The notes below the pieces were generated by a model that ran no database searches, was not told the origin of the DNA, and was given only the letters and a program-made list of their open reading frames with translations. The position numbers and the translations under genes are program-made. Positions 23,705-33,733 of a stretch of DNA of 48,106 bases are shown one piece after another. The DNA comes from Actinomortierella ambigua (taxonomy: Eukaryota > Mortierellomycota > Mortierellomycetes > Mortierellales > Mortierellaceae), in the NCBI GenBank assembly GCA_016098155.1, contig JAAAJB010000251.1, positions 1 to 48,106 of the forward strand, read 5' to 3'. Within the stretch, counting starts at the first letter, position 1, and the number at the start of each line of letters is the position of its first letter.

Positions 23705-25682
23705 AGTCTGTGTTTTTTTTTCTTATTCTTCGATACCATTCTAATATCCCACAGTCACTTCTGGACTGGTCTGGATCGCTTTCGTCCCATGTTTTCATTT
23801 CCTCTTCACTCCGGTTTCCTCAAAGGATGATTCAATGATATTTTTTTGTTGTTGGCGTGACTCATCGATATTATCATCATCGTAGGGAGTTGGTTCGATG
23901 GCCTCGGCTCAGTATGTGGTGGGTTTAGATAGAACAACGCCAGGAAATCTTCATGTATGAAAAAAAAGAGTAAAAACATGAAAAGCGTGTCTTGGTGTTA
24001 TGAGATGGTCAGCTCAATGCAGCACAAAACAAAAGTTTTCTTGTAGGCAGCGTTGATAGTACAACTGTCTGTGTTACTCAAAAGCCAGCATTTCTAGATT
24101 TCTCGCAGATAGACACTGCCCTCGCGGCGTCTTCGTCCTTGCTTTCGGATGAACCACAACAAACTTTCGCGCCAATTCCTCAATTTTACAGAAGCCACGA
24201 GATACTTGGTGACAAGCCTTTGCATGCTCTGTCCCCTTGTCACGTCTTGTAGCTAGGTTGTGAACGTTTATCACGCCTCACACATTGGTATAGTGTATCT
24301 CACGTTGCGGCAATGCTTCAGGAGATGGGTGAGAGCGCAGAATGATACCTTGTTTGGAGTATTTCATCGTCTATTTCCTTAGTTACTTTTGGCGACCAAT
24401 GTAACGAGAGAGACATATGTTAAGGTGTGTTCATGAAGTAAATACGTGAGTCCAGTGGGGTGACATTCTGTGTAGGTGTGAAGCTTGCGTTGATGGGTGA
24501 GACACGTCGGAAAAAAGAAATTAGGCGCAGGGCATGTTTAGGAACTCATAGAACGGATCACTCGGGATGTTGTTGCGTAGAGGGCGCATTTGGTATCGTG
24601 AACAGGTTGTATGCCTACGTCCGCATCATCATAGAGCCCTTTGAACAAAGCTCAAATATCCAAAAGATCAGATACTTCGATAATGCTCTTGTTGGTTGTT
24701 CCAGAGCATCGTCTGGGGTAAAAGTTTTGTTACTCGCTGTTCGTGTAGGGAAGGGGGTTTTATTCTCACAGCTTTCAAAACAGTGCTCGATTCTTCCAAG
24801 AGATCTTCGTTACGGCCTTTCCATTCACCACTAGTTTTCATCTGATTTCCAACTATTCCCATACTAGATTCTTAGAAGACATCACTAAAGGATGCCCACT
24901 TGTGAGTACGATAGAAGGTACAAGGCACCTTATAATCGAACTTTCTATGAGCAAGGGGCACGGACCACCATGCTAGCCTCCACAACGTTTCCCTGATAGC
25001 ATGAATCAAAGTAGCATCATTCATTCATGCTCACCAATGCCAATAACGAGTTGCCCCCCCCCCTTTGTATCATGCCAAACCATTCCTCCGGAATCCAAGG
25101 AATGATAGGGATAGGTTGTGGCCTCCTGAGGTGTGGCCCGAAGAATTAGCTAACCGAATAAACGGATTTCCTCCATGGGATAGGCAATTCTGTCTCAATA
25201 CATGAGGAACTAGCACATTCTTGTAGTACATGGGGACTCATCCAAAGCAATCTTCGGTGCGATGGTATTCGCCGATAACGGAGGTTTTATTGTCAAACGT
25301 ACCTAATAGGCTATTTCGCCCTGTCTCAGTTTCCCGAGTTTCAGTACTTCACCATCCCAAATACTGAGAAGGTACGCGTTGTCCATGTCGCGAAACCCTC
25401 AGTCTACCCCAAACTTAGCAGCGAGATAATGGCGATAGAGTAGACGAAACAAATTTCCGAAGTGACCATTGCCATTTAGACACGAAGGAAGAAGCCCTCT
25501 CTGTAATTGATGGTGGTGGGGTTCCAAGAACAGTCAAAGGCGCCGAAAGAGAGAATGAAGACACGAGTGGAACTAATGGGAGGGACACAGTAACGAGCAT
25601 TCCCGCCGTGAGAACAATGGCTAAATCGCTATCGGTGCCATCGCATTGCTATCCACTTTGCCAGCTGTCTCTTCTCCACCAC

Positions 25683-25689
25683 TATAAAT
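25683..25689 (+). promoter_or_regulatory. TATA box of secreted-protein gene A
   Basis: TATAAAT in CCACTATAAATGAAATCTAT, identical in unit B at 29447-29453. It lies about 215 bp before the main start. Confidence 0.6.
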
Positions 25690-25830
25690 GAAATCTATTC
25701 ATCGGTTCTCATCCTCTCATTCCACTCCTCTCACTCATCCTACCCAAGCACTTCTCAAGCACCTCTCACGCACCTCTCATTTCAATCAAAAGTAGGTAGC
25801 CACCATTCTCGCTCTCACCCTGCGCCACAA

Positions 25831-25869
25831 TGGCTGCATTACCAGTGTTGTTAACCACATCATCATAAC
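25831..25869 (+). other. Upstream ORF before secreted-protein gene A
   Basis: An ATG in a CACAATGG context opens a 12-codon frame (MAALPVLLTTSS) ending before the main start. Unit B has the same initial codons but a longer frame. It may limit translation of the main frame (inference). Confidence 0.4.
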
Positions 25870-25900
25870 CTTTTTTTCATCGCCCAATCTCTCTCTATAA

Positions 25901-26413
25901 ATGATAGCCATGGCGCGCTTCTCTCTGCTCTCCGCTCTCCTTGCTGTCGCGGCTCTCATTCCATTGGCCAGCGCCGGCGATATCCCTGACAATTTCAGAA
26001 TGATCCCTGGAAACGATATCGGCTGTGCCAAGATTGTCCCTGGAGACGGGCAAATGTACTATGCCGAGCAAGTGGTGATCAACGACATACCCTCGAACGT
26101 CCGCGAAGTGTTCAGCGTTGCGCCCTACGGAGATGGCTTCAAGATCCGCAGTGAAGGTAGCCAACGTTGGCTCATGGACTACAAGAATGATGTTTGGGCC
26201 GTCGATAACGTTGACCCCAAACTATCCAAGTGGTATTTCGAGCCCAACGACGATGGTTCGTACACCATCAAGAATCCTCGGGGCCTTGTCATGACAGCCA
26301 TGGAGGGTGGCGACAGGGAGTATAACTACCCCTACATGATGAGCCCCAACGGTTCTACTAATCAGAAATGGACCTTGGAGGCTTGCTCTCCTGTTTTCCC
26401 TACCCCAGCTTAG
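25901..26413 (+). CDS. Small secreted protein A, beta-trefoil-like
   Basis: Function not established. The intronless frame gives 170 residues from the first ATG; a second ATG nine bases on (MARFSLLSALLAVAAL) is equally possible. A clear signal peptide ends near PLASAG. The mature protein, about 145 residues, has a repeated aromatic/Gly pattern with KWYFEPNDDGSYTIKNP and NQKWTLE. This resembles ricin-B-like beta-trefoil folds such as the fungal I66 protease-inhibitor group, a weak match. Only one or two cysteines, so no disulfide-rich scaffold. A paralogue sits at 29658-30167. The mature parts are only about half identical, while signal peptide, promoter and 3' flank are nearly the same. Confidence 0.8.
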   Translation: MIAMARFSLLSALLAVAALIPLASAGDIPDNFRMIPGNDIGCAKIVPGDGQMYYAEQVVINDIPSNVREVFSVAPYGDGFKIRSEGSQRWLMDYKNDVWAVDNVDPKLSKWYFEPNDDGSYTIKNPRGLVMTAMEGGDREYNYPYMMSPNGSTNQKWTLEACSPVFPTPA

Positions 26414-28814
26414 ATAGACCAATGATCCCAAGTCTCACTCCCCCTCTCCCAACACACACACACTGACAGATTAGAGAGATCCATCGTACCTACCGACCCC
26501 GCTCAGTGTACTTTTCTCTCTATCAATGTAGACTAAGATTTCATTTGATTTGGTTCGTTCGACCTGTTCCATGAAGGGATGCATTCAAAATGTCAAATCT
26601 ATTGTGGTTGATGAAAGAGTGACACTAAGCACTGAACGCCATCATGAAAAGAAGCCTTGAGGAGATCGAGCACAGTGGCTAGTAGACCAATTGGCGATAC
26701 AAGTGTTCAGAGCAATCTCAGGTGTCTCTATGGACTTAAAGTATTGAATAATCTGGTGGTCTACAGAGACTCCCTCCCCCCCCCCCCGAAGCACTCTCGC
26801 TTAAACTTTGTGAAAAACTGAAAAGCAGGGTGGCTCAGTTTTAATGGAATGCCGAACAGGGAAGGAATCGCGAGTGGTTAAAATGCACGCGTTCATTGAA
26901 CGGCGTATCGAGCGACACCATGAAATTGCACCTATTGAATCGAATTGAGCCCGAGTCGAACGAGCATGCGACGGCCAACTACTGACTTGAATTGACCTGT
27001 CGGTTTGATATGAACCTATTCGATATTTTCAAAAGGAGTTGAATTGAATATGTTTGAACGAAGAACAGATTCGACTCGTCTGTTCGATAGGAAACGCTAA
27101 CTAAAGGTATGCGAGATAGTGTAACATTTTTATAGGCACATGGAGTGGGAGGGTCATTGTACCCTTCGATTCTTAACATGGCCTTGGCTATCGTTGTCGT
27201 CGTCGTCGGCCGATCGTGTCCCCCACGTTCTTGAGCCGGAGGCCTTGGGAAAGATTCAGTCAACGTTGAAAAGTTAAAAAATGACGTGTTTCTTCGGAAG
27301 GTATATTTCGTGTTTAAAGTGGCCATCCCTTGCCTGGAGGATCTAAGTGGGCGCTTCGTCTTTTGAGGTCCACATAGCGCCCTAGGTTCATTGTAAGAGC
27401 GAAAGGCTACCCTTTTTTTTAAAAAAAAACTGCAGACCATGGTTTGTTCTCTTTGTTTTATGTATCTAGGAGAGTTCAAGGGAAAGCCGTTTCAGCCCAA
27501 GTAGACAAGGCAGAGTTTCTTCGTACATCTGTGTTATGTTCCCTGAATACTAGTTTGTTTAGATTCTGATAGAAAGCCCTTTCGCCCACTGAGTTGATTC
27601 GGACATTGTTGAACCACAGCGGCGGCATATGTTATCGTGTGTCCCTCCCCCTTCACCATGTTTTCTACTGGTGGAATGAGCGGGATGAGGGCCACATGAC
27701 AGACTTATTTATATTGGTAGCTGAGAAGAGTCTATATGTGAAGAGAACAACGGAACGATGGGACTAACAACGAATTAAGGATGGCACTAGTCATGTTTGT
27801 AGCTCCACTCGTATCTTCATGGCCTATTCTCTTCACCTCCCTCCACCTCCCCACGAACCCTAGCTCAACCACTCACAGTGTGTGAGTACATGGGTACGAT
27901 GGTAGTTCTGGGTCTCTGATTCTCCATATCCCGCGCACTGTCTCGCTAATATATTCCTGCTTGACTGATATTCCTTTAATGACAGAGACAGAGCGGATTG
28001 AAGCTGGGAGACCAAATCTAGCAGGGCTCGGAAGTATAGACCTTGATTTGGACTCTTTTGGAGTTCTGGTGAACACGCCACTGCCGTGCTCGATCGTGGT
28101 GAGATCAGCGTATGAGACATCCAATGTTAACGCCAGGTAGGAATAGAAGCCAAGTGTGGTCGAACGAAAAAGGGTTACGCGTGATATCGCGAATGTTGTT
28201 TTCAGTCGGGCAATTTCAGCCATAGGCTCATGTATATCTGGTTTTCAGGCTCTTGGTAAGAGTGGGATTTGAGTAACCATATAGCTCTTCGTTCCACTTG
28301 AACTGTCGACCATGTTACGACGGATGTATTTTTCATATCCCTATGGTTTGTCTGACACATGGATTCACACCCTGATATTTTCGATTGTATATTGTTCTCA
28401 ACATGTTGTTGCTTGGCAAATTGATGTTCCAAATCTACATTTGCTTTTCTTTCCAGCAGTGGTAAATTTTGGTGGTAGACAATTCGAAGGCTCATGGGTG
28501 ACTCCAGGGAAAACGAAAGAGGTACAGGATGCCATGACGTCTCAACACACTATTCAGTAGGACAATTTCCCCTGCAGCACACTCCTACAGGCACTCGTTT
28601 CGTCTGTGAGACCATCCACACGGCAACTATAGTTTATGGCATTCTCCAGTCCAGATCCTCGAAAACGCTACTGAGAAGTGTCAAACTCTCATACTGATAG
28701 AGAGTGCGCCATGCGCTTTATCGTCAGTGCAATGAATACAAGCCAACTACGATAGAGCACGATTCAATGTCATTTAGTTGCGTTTATCTAACCTGATAGC
28801 AAGTCACCTACACA
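26414..28814. other. 3' flank of unit A and unduplicated spacer
   Basis: No supported gene. To about 27675 the sequence is conserved with the flank of unit B, including an unusual stretch at 26930-27085 rich in TTGAAT/TTCGA words. From 27676 to 28814 the spacer is not repeated. Frames there on both strands (27873-28223 minus, 28312-28560 plus) have no recognised similarity. Confidence 0.45.
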
Positions 28815-29446
28815 TTGTAGTATGCCAAACCATTTCGCCAGAACCTGAGGGATGAAAAGGACGCCCTAAGCAATAATTATCCGAGCAAACGGGCTCTCAA
28901 CCTCAGAAGAAGCCCCCTTGTCTCATGGTAGGAGGAATCCAGAGCATAGGCGATTTATCCAAGCCAGTCTTCAATGCAGATAGTATTCGCCGATATCGGA
29001 AGTTTGAAAAAGCAAAAGTCGTTAGTAGCACCAGGTGAGTGTGCACCATATTTCTCGCCGGGTTTCAGTTTTACCCCACAATTTCCATCTTCGTCTGGTT
29101 TCAGTATCTAGTCTTGACGCCACTACTTGAGACCGTGCGCGTCTTGGTTGTCCCTGTCGCGACACCTTTCGATCCTGAATGTTAGGACGAGATAATGTAG
29201 ATTAATTATGTTGATAGAGTAGACGAAACAAACTTCCGAAGTGACCATTGCCATTTAGATATGAAGGAAGAAGCCCTCTCTGGGGTTTCAAAGGTCAGTC
29301 AAAGGCGCTGAAAGAGAGAATGAAGACATGAGTGGAGCTAATAGGGGGACACAGCAACGAGCACTCCCGCCGTGAGAACAATGGCTAAATCGCTATCGGT
29401 GCCATCGCATTGCTATCCACTTTGCCAGCTGTCTCTTCTCTACCAC

Positions 29447-29453
29447 TATAAAT
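29447..29453 (+). promoter_or_regulatory. TATA box of secreted-protein gene B
   Basis: TATAAAT in the same context as unit A. Confidence 0.6.
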
Positions 29454-29582
29454 GAAATCTATCCGTCGGTCCTCATCCCCTCATTCCACTCATCTCACTC
29501 ATCCTACTCAAGCACATCTCACGCACCTCACATTGCAATTAAAAGTAGGTAGCCACCATTCTCGCGCTCACCCTGCACCACA

Positions 29583-29657
29583 ATGGCTGCATTGCCAGTA
29601 TTGTTAACCACATCATCATCGTCATCATTTTTTTCATCGCCCAATCTCTCTCCATAA
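29583..29657 (+). other. Upstream ORF abutting secreted-protein gene B
   Basis: Starts MAALPVLLTTSS as in unit A, but runs 24 codons and stops at TAA directly before the main ATG (TAAATG), in the same frame. Loss of that stop would fuse it to the secreted protein. Confidence 0.4.
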
Positions 29658-30167
29658 ATGATAGCCATGGCACGATTCTCTCTGTTCTCCGCCCTCCTTG
29701 CTGTCGCAGCGCTCGTTCCGTTGGCCAGCGCCGGTGAGATCCCTGACAAGTTTAAGATGGTCAGCGGTAACGGTATCGGCACGGCCAGGATTCTCGGTTC
29801 GGAATCACAATACTCAGACCTGCCGGTGACTGTCAACAAGATGGAAGAGGGCATCTACGGAGAGTTCCGCGCTGAGCCCTTCGGAGATGGTTCCAAGATC
29901 TACAACTACGGTTGCCAACGTTATCTCACGATCATCGGTTCTAATGTTTATGGCACCGATAAACCTGACCCTGACTACTCCAAGTGGTATTTCGAACCCA
30001 ACGACGATGGTTCGTACATCATCAAGAGTCCTCAAGGCCTTGTCATGACAGCCTTCCAGGAGAGTGGCAGTGAGGAAGGCTTGATCTATACGATCTACGC
30101 TGACCATATGAATAATCAGAAATGGACCTTGGAGAGTATCCCTTCTTCTGACTCTACCAAAGCTTAG
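29658..30167 (+). CDS. Small secreted protein B, paralogue of A
   Basis: 169 residues, intronless, signal peptide MARFSLFSALLAVAALVPLA with cleavage near ASAG. The mature region keeps the frame of the A protein: EPFGDGSKI, QRYLT, YSKWYFEPNDDGSYIIKSP, GLVMTAF and NNQKWTLES. It differs heavily between these islands and has an ESGSEEGLIYTIYADH loop in place of GGDREYNYPYMMSPNG. Same weak beta-trefoil/I66-like impression. The role is unknown; protease inhibition or lectin-like binding are possibilities only. Confidence 0.8.
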   Translation: MIAMARFSLFSALLAVAALVPLASAGEIPDKFKMVSGNGIGTARILGSESQYSDLPVTVNKMEEGIYGEFRAEPFGDGSKIYNYGCQRYLTIIGSNVYGTDKPDPDYSKWYFEPNDDGSYIIKSPQGLVMTAFQESGSEEGLIYTIYADHMNNQKWTLESIPSSDSTKA

Positions 30168-32859
30168 ATAGACCAATGGTCCCAAGTCTCACCCCCCCCC
30201 CAACACACACTGACAGATTAGAGAGATCCATCGTACCGACCCCGCTTTATAAACTTTTCTCTCTGCCAATGTAGACTAAGATTTCATTTGATTTGGTTCG
30301 TTCGACCTGTTCCATGACGTATGCTTTTTACAAAATGTCAAATCTACTGTGGTTGATATGAGCGCCATCTTGAAAAGGGAATCTTGAGAAGATCGAGCAC
30401 AATGACTAGTAGATCAAGTGGCGATGCAAGTGTTCAGAGCAATCTCAAGTGTCTCTAGGGACTTAAAGTATTGGTCTGCAGAGATCTCCCCCCCCCCCCG
30501 AAGCACTCTCGCTCAAACTTTGTGAATAACTGAAAAGCAGGGGTGGCTCAGTTTTAATGGCAATACCGAACAGGGAAGGAATCGCGAATGGTTCAGAATG
30601 CACGCGTTCATTGAACGGCGTATCAAGCAACACCATGAAATTGCACATATTGAATCGAATTGAGTCCGAATCAAACGAGTCTGCAATGACCAACTACTGA
30701 CTTGAATTGACCTGTTGGTTCAATATGAACCCATTCGATTTTTCCAAAAAGAGTCGCATTGAATATGTTCGAACGAAGGACAGGCTCGATTCGTCGGTTC
30801 AATAAGACACGCTTGTTACTAGTATGTGGGGCGGAGAGCGTATCGTTTCCCCACGTTCTTGAACCTGTGGATGGGGTCGATATGGGCCTTGGAAAAATAC
30901 GGTCAACGTTGAATGGTGAGTAAATGGGCTTGCGTCTCTTCGGAGGTTACATATAATTCGTGTTTATTATGGCCATCCCTCGCTTGTAGGATTTAAGCGA
31001 AGGTCTTCGTCTTTTTAGCTTCGCATAGCACCCTAGTTTCATTGTAAGAGCCATTTTTTTTAAATCGTAGGCCATATGACTTGTTATCATCGTGTTATGC
31101 ATCTGCCATAGTTCAAGGAAAAGCCGTTTCAGCCCAAGTGCACAAGTGCACAAGGAGAGTTTCGTCGCACAACTGTGTCGTGTTCCCTAAATAATAGTTT
31201 GTCTAGATTTCTGATAGAAAGCCCTTTCGTCCGCTGGGTTGGCTTGGACATTGTTGAACCACAGCGGCGGCATATATTATCGTGTACCCACCCCCCTTCG
31301 CTATGTTTTCTAGTGGTCATGAGATCCTCAATGTCATAATCTTTGCACGGTCGTCCCACTTTCTCTATTATGTGCATAGCCTGTTTATTTATGTGCTTAT
31401 TCATCACTCTGCCGGACGTTTTCGATGTTTAGGTCTCTCTTTTCTCTTTCCTCTTTCCTCTTTCCTCAATTTTTTTATTTTTTTTTCAAAGGAGAGGAGG
31501 GTGGGTGTAGCAGAGCGATATCTTGTTCGTACTCTTTCTTCAACGAGTCCTCACCACGATAGAACGCGGATTGGAATGGATAGCGAGAGGGGAGACCAAA
31601 ACGTACGTTTTAGACTTTTTTTCTCTGAATATCTTTGGCCTGAATTGAGTCTGGCAACGTTCACTGTGAGATACCTGGTAAAAAGAAAGTTCCCTCCCCA
31701 CACACATGTATCAACTGTTCTCGTATCCCTAAGTAAGCGAGGGCTCTCGTTGTTATTTGTTGATCGCACGGGGCGACTTGCATATACGCTGACGAACTGA
31801 CAAGAACCTCATTCTGCAGCCTCGTCTATGAGAAAATGCAGAGGTGTGAGAATGTGTAAACAATTTGCATTTGAGGGAGATGGAGGGAGATGGGGGGGGG
31901 GTTTACTTATGCAGAGACAAAACGTTTGTTGCTGTTGTTCATGGTAGTACAAGTTCTGGCGTGTCAATAGAGATGTTTGAAGCTCGCTGAAAAAAAAAGA
32001 GTTGCTGCCGATATTTGTGTTGAATCCTTCCCTCCCCCTAAAACTATCAATATTTCGCATGAGTTTGTGCGTTCGTGTCATTGACGTGAGGTGTAGCAGC
32101 CGTTAAGATGTGGTTCTTCTCCACATTGCTCGAGGAATTTCTCCACATCCACGAGGTGAGGGGGAGGAGATGTGCTTACCAAGTCGAAATCAACAGCGCG
32201 GATCCAAAAACTGCTGCACCTCGATTACTCTTTTGTCGGGATATAAAAAAAGGCCCCGAACACGCATTTGGTCTGTCTCTATCGATAGTACTACGAGCAA
32301 GGCAGAGCGTCTTACAAAAGTCGGATGAATTGCTTACGCTCCTTTTTTTTCGTCTCCTATCTTCACTTAGGTGTCCTTTGTAACTCAAGTTGTCACACAA
32401 AGGTCGTTCAGGCAATTGTTTTTTATTGCAAATGGAAGGAAGGGGAACAACATATGGTTTTTTTTTCATTGCACAGTTATGCGCCTACATCCGACGCGTC
32501 ATACAGCACTTTGGCTATCCAAGAATCGCATTCTTTTGATGGTTTTTGTTATTGTTGTTGTTATTGTTTTTTTTTCTGCACCAATAAGTCCTATTGGGCG
32601 CGGGAGGTTTTGTTGATTGACTATAGTAGTGGTTTCTTTCGTGTTGTCCAGGTCCTAACACACAAGGCCTGTCAACTCGCTCTTGGGAAAGGACGTTCAT
32701 GTATATAAGCCAGCCAGATGTACCCACTATACTCTTTTTTCTTCTTCTTCTAGAGTCTTGTCTCTGCACTTTCTCGCTCATCTCCTTTCTTTCCTTCTCT
32801 CAAAACCACGCTACTCATCCTCCCCTTGTAACAAGACAGAAATAAAAAAAAAACCAACC
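30168..32859. other. 3' flank of unit B and upstream region of the ML-domain gene
   Basis: No supported gene. To about 31317 it is the conserved flank of unit B. From there to 32700 there are short frames, C/G and T tracts and nothing recognisable. A 172-codon frame at 31282-31800 lacks similarity and begins inside the repeat. Confidence 0.45.
32702..32709 (+). promoter_or_regulatory. TATA box of the ML-domain gene
   Basis: TATATAAG 151 bp before the start, followed by a CT-rich leader and an A-rich ACCAACC stretch at the ATG. Confidence 0.65.
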
Positions 32860-33318
32860 ATGAAGGTCACCGCCGCCCTTGCCAGTCTCCTCTTCACGGC
32901 CGCCGTCACGACGGCGCAGCAGCCGACATGGTCGTCGTGTGCGACAGGTGCGACGGACATGACGATCACGTCGTTCTCCGTGGCCCCATACCCGCTCTGC
33001 GTGGGCAAGCCCGTGTGCGCCGAGATCCATGGCACAAACACCGCGCCGATCGACGGGTCAACGGCGGTGTTGTCTGTGATTGGCAAGTACCTGAACCGCG
33101 TCGTCTACACAGACTCGAAGAACCTGTGCCAAGTGCTGGCCAATGCGTCGCTGCCTTGCCCCGTCGCGGTCGGTACTCCGTACGTCAAGGCTTGCATTGA
33201 TGTCAAGCCTACCGCACCCGTCGGCATCCCCGTCTCACTCGAGGTCAAAGCGACTAACGGAAATGGAAACGTGATCTTTTGCCAGAAGGCCACCGTTACC
33301 GCTCAGAACTGTCCTTAA
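32860..33318 (+). CDS. Secreted ML-domain (NPC2-like) lipid-binding protein
   Basis: ML-domain proteins bind sterols or phospholipids; the fungal members are called phosphatidylglycerol/phosphatidylinositol transfer proteins. The single exon gives 152 residues. The signal peptide is MKVTAALASLLFTAAVTTAQ. The mature part has WSSCATGATDMTITSFSVAP, LCVGKPVCAEIHGTN, CPVAVGTPYVKACIDV and a C-terminal VIFCQKATVTAQNC. The six or so cysteines fit the family's disulfide pairs. Start ATG in an ACCATGAAGG context. Strong C/G-ending codons suggest high expression. It is shorter than yeast Npc2, which has extra N-terminal sequence. An AATAAA lies at 33525. Confidence 0.8.
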   Translation: MKVTAALASLLFTAAVTTAQQPTWSSCATGATDMTITSFSVAPYPLCVGKPVCAEIHGTNTAPIDGSTAVLSVIGKYLNRVVYTDSKNLCQVLANASLPCPVAVGTPYVKACIDVKPTAPVGIPVSLEVKATNGNGNVIFCQKATVTAQNCP

Positions 33319-33733
33319 AAAAGAGGACAAAGAAGAAGCAGCCTCCCCCAACATTGCTGCAGGGAAGGGTGGGGGAGGAAGTATCACAGAGAGCCTTTTC
33401 TTCTTCGCGCACAACATCTTTCGAGACTATCCCGTTTTTTTTTTCGACATAGTACTTCACTCCCTCCTATACCATCCTTTCCGTCCCACCCTTCTTTTCC
33501 CTCGGCTCTCTCATCTATTCCCACAATAAAACAATGAAAATAGTCGTAGCTGGCCCATTCGTCTTTATTTTAGTTGCATCGGAGGCGGGTGGTAAACAGT
33601 CATGAGTAGCATGCCTTGCTTCGCTGCCTCTTATGCTCTTTCGAATGTAAAAAAAAAAAAAAAAAAAAGGGAGGGAGGGGAGCAACAATGGTGGTATATT
33701 AAGAGAGGGTCGTTAGAGGGGGGAAAGGTACTG
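33319..33733. other. Convergent 3' intergenic region
   Basis: Holds the 3' ends of the ML-domain gene and Dymeclin: AATAAA at 33525 and a poly(A) tract at 33650-33668. Nothing else seen. Confidence 0.5.

Larger units (their letters stand above)
23705..25900. other. Intergenic region; its end belongs to the direct duplication
   Basis: No supported gene from 23705 to about 25060. From there on, the sequence is the upstream part of duplicated unit A, including a strongly conserved proximal promoter from about 25437. Short frames at 24074-24274 and 24460-24834 have no recognisable similarity. Confidence 0.5.
25065..27675 (+). repeat. Direct duplication, unit A (about 2.6 kb)
   Basis: Matches unit B at about 28815-31317 in the same orientation. 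Conserved landmarks are ATGCCAAACCATT at the left, ATAGAGTAGACGAAACAAA in the promoter, the secreted-protein gene, the TTTGATTTGGTTCGTTCGAC block after it and AGCGGCGGCATAT near the right end. Boundaries are approximate. Confidence 0.85.
28815..31317 (+). repeat. Direct duplication, unit B (about 2.5 kb)
   Basis: Partner of unit A with the same element order. The two main starts are 3,757 bp apart. Non-coding flanks are about 85-90% identical by eye, with small indels. Right end near the shared AGCGGCGGCATAT block at 31264. Confidence 0.85.

Noticed and set aside
26979..27479. A 166-codon minus-strand frame downstream of secreted protein A
   Set aside because: The aligned region of unit B does not keep the frame, so the conservation is not coding.
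27873..28223. Minus-strand frame in the spacer between the duplicated units
   Set aside because: No recognisable domain, no clear partner exons and no repeat copy to support it.
31282..31800. 172-codon plus-strand frame
   Set aside because: Begins inside the right end of unit B, is not paralleled in unit A and shows no protein similarity.
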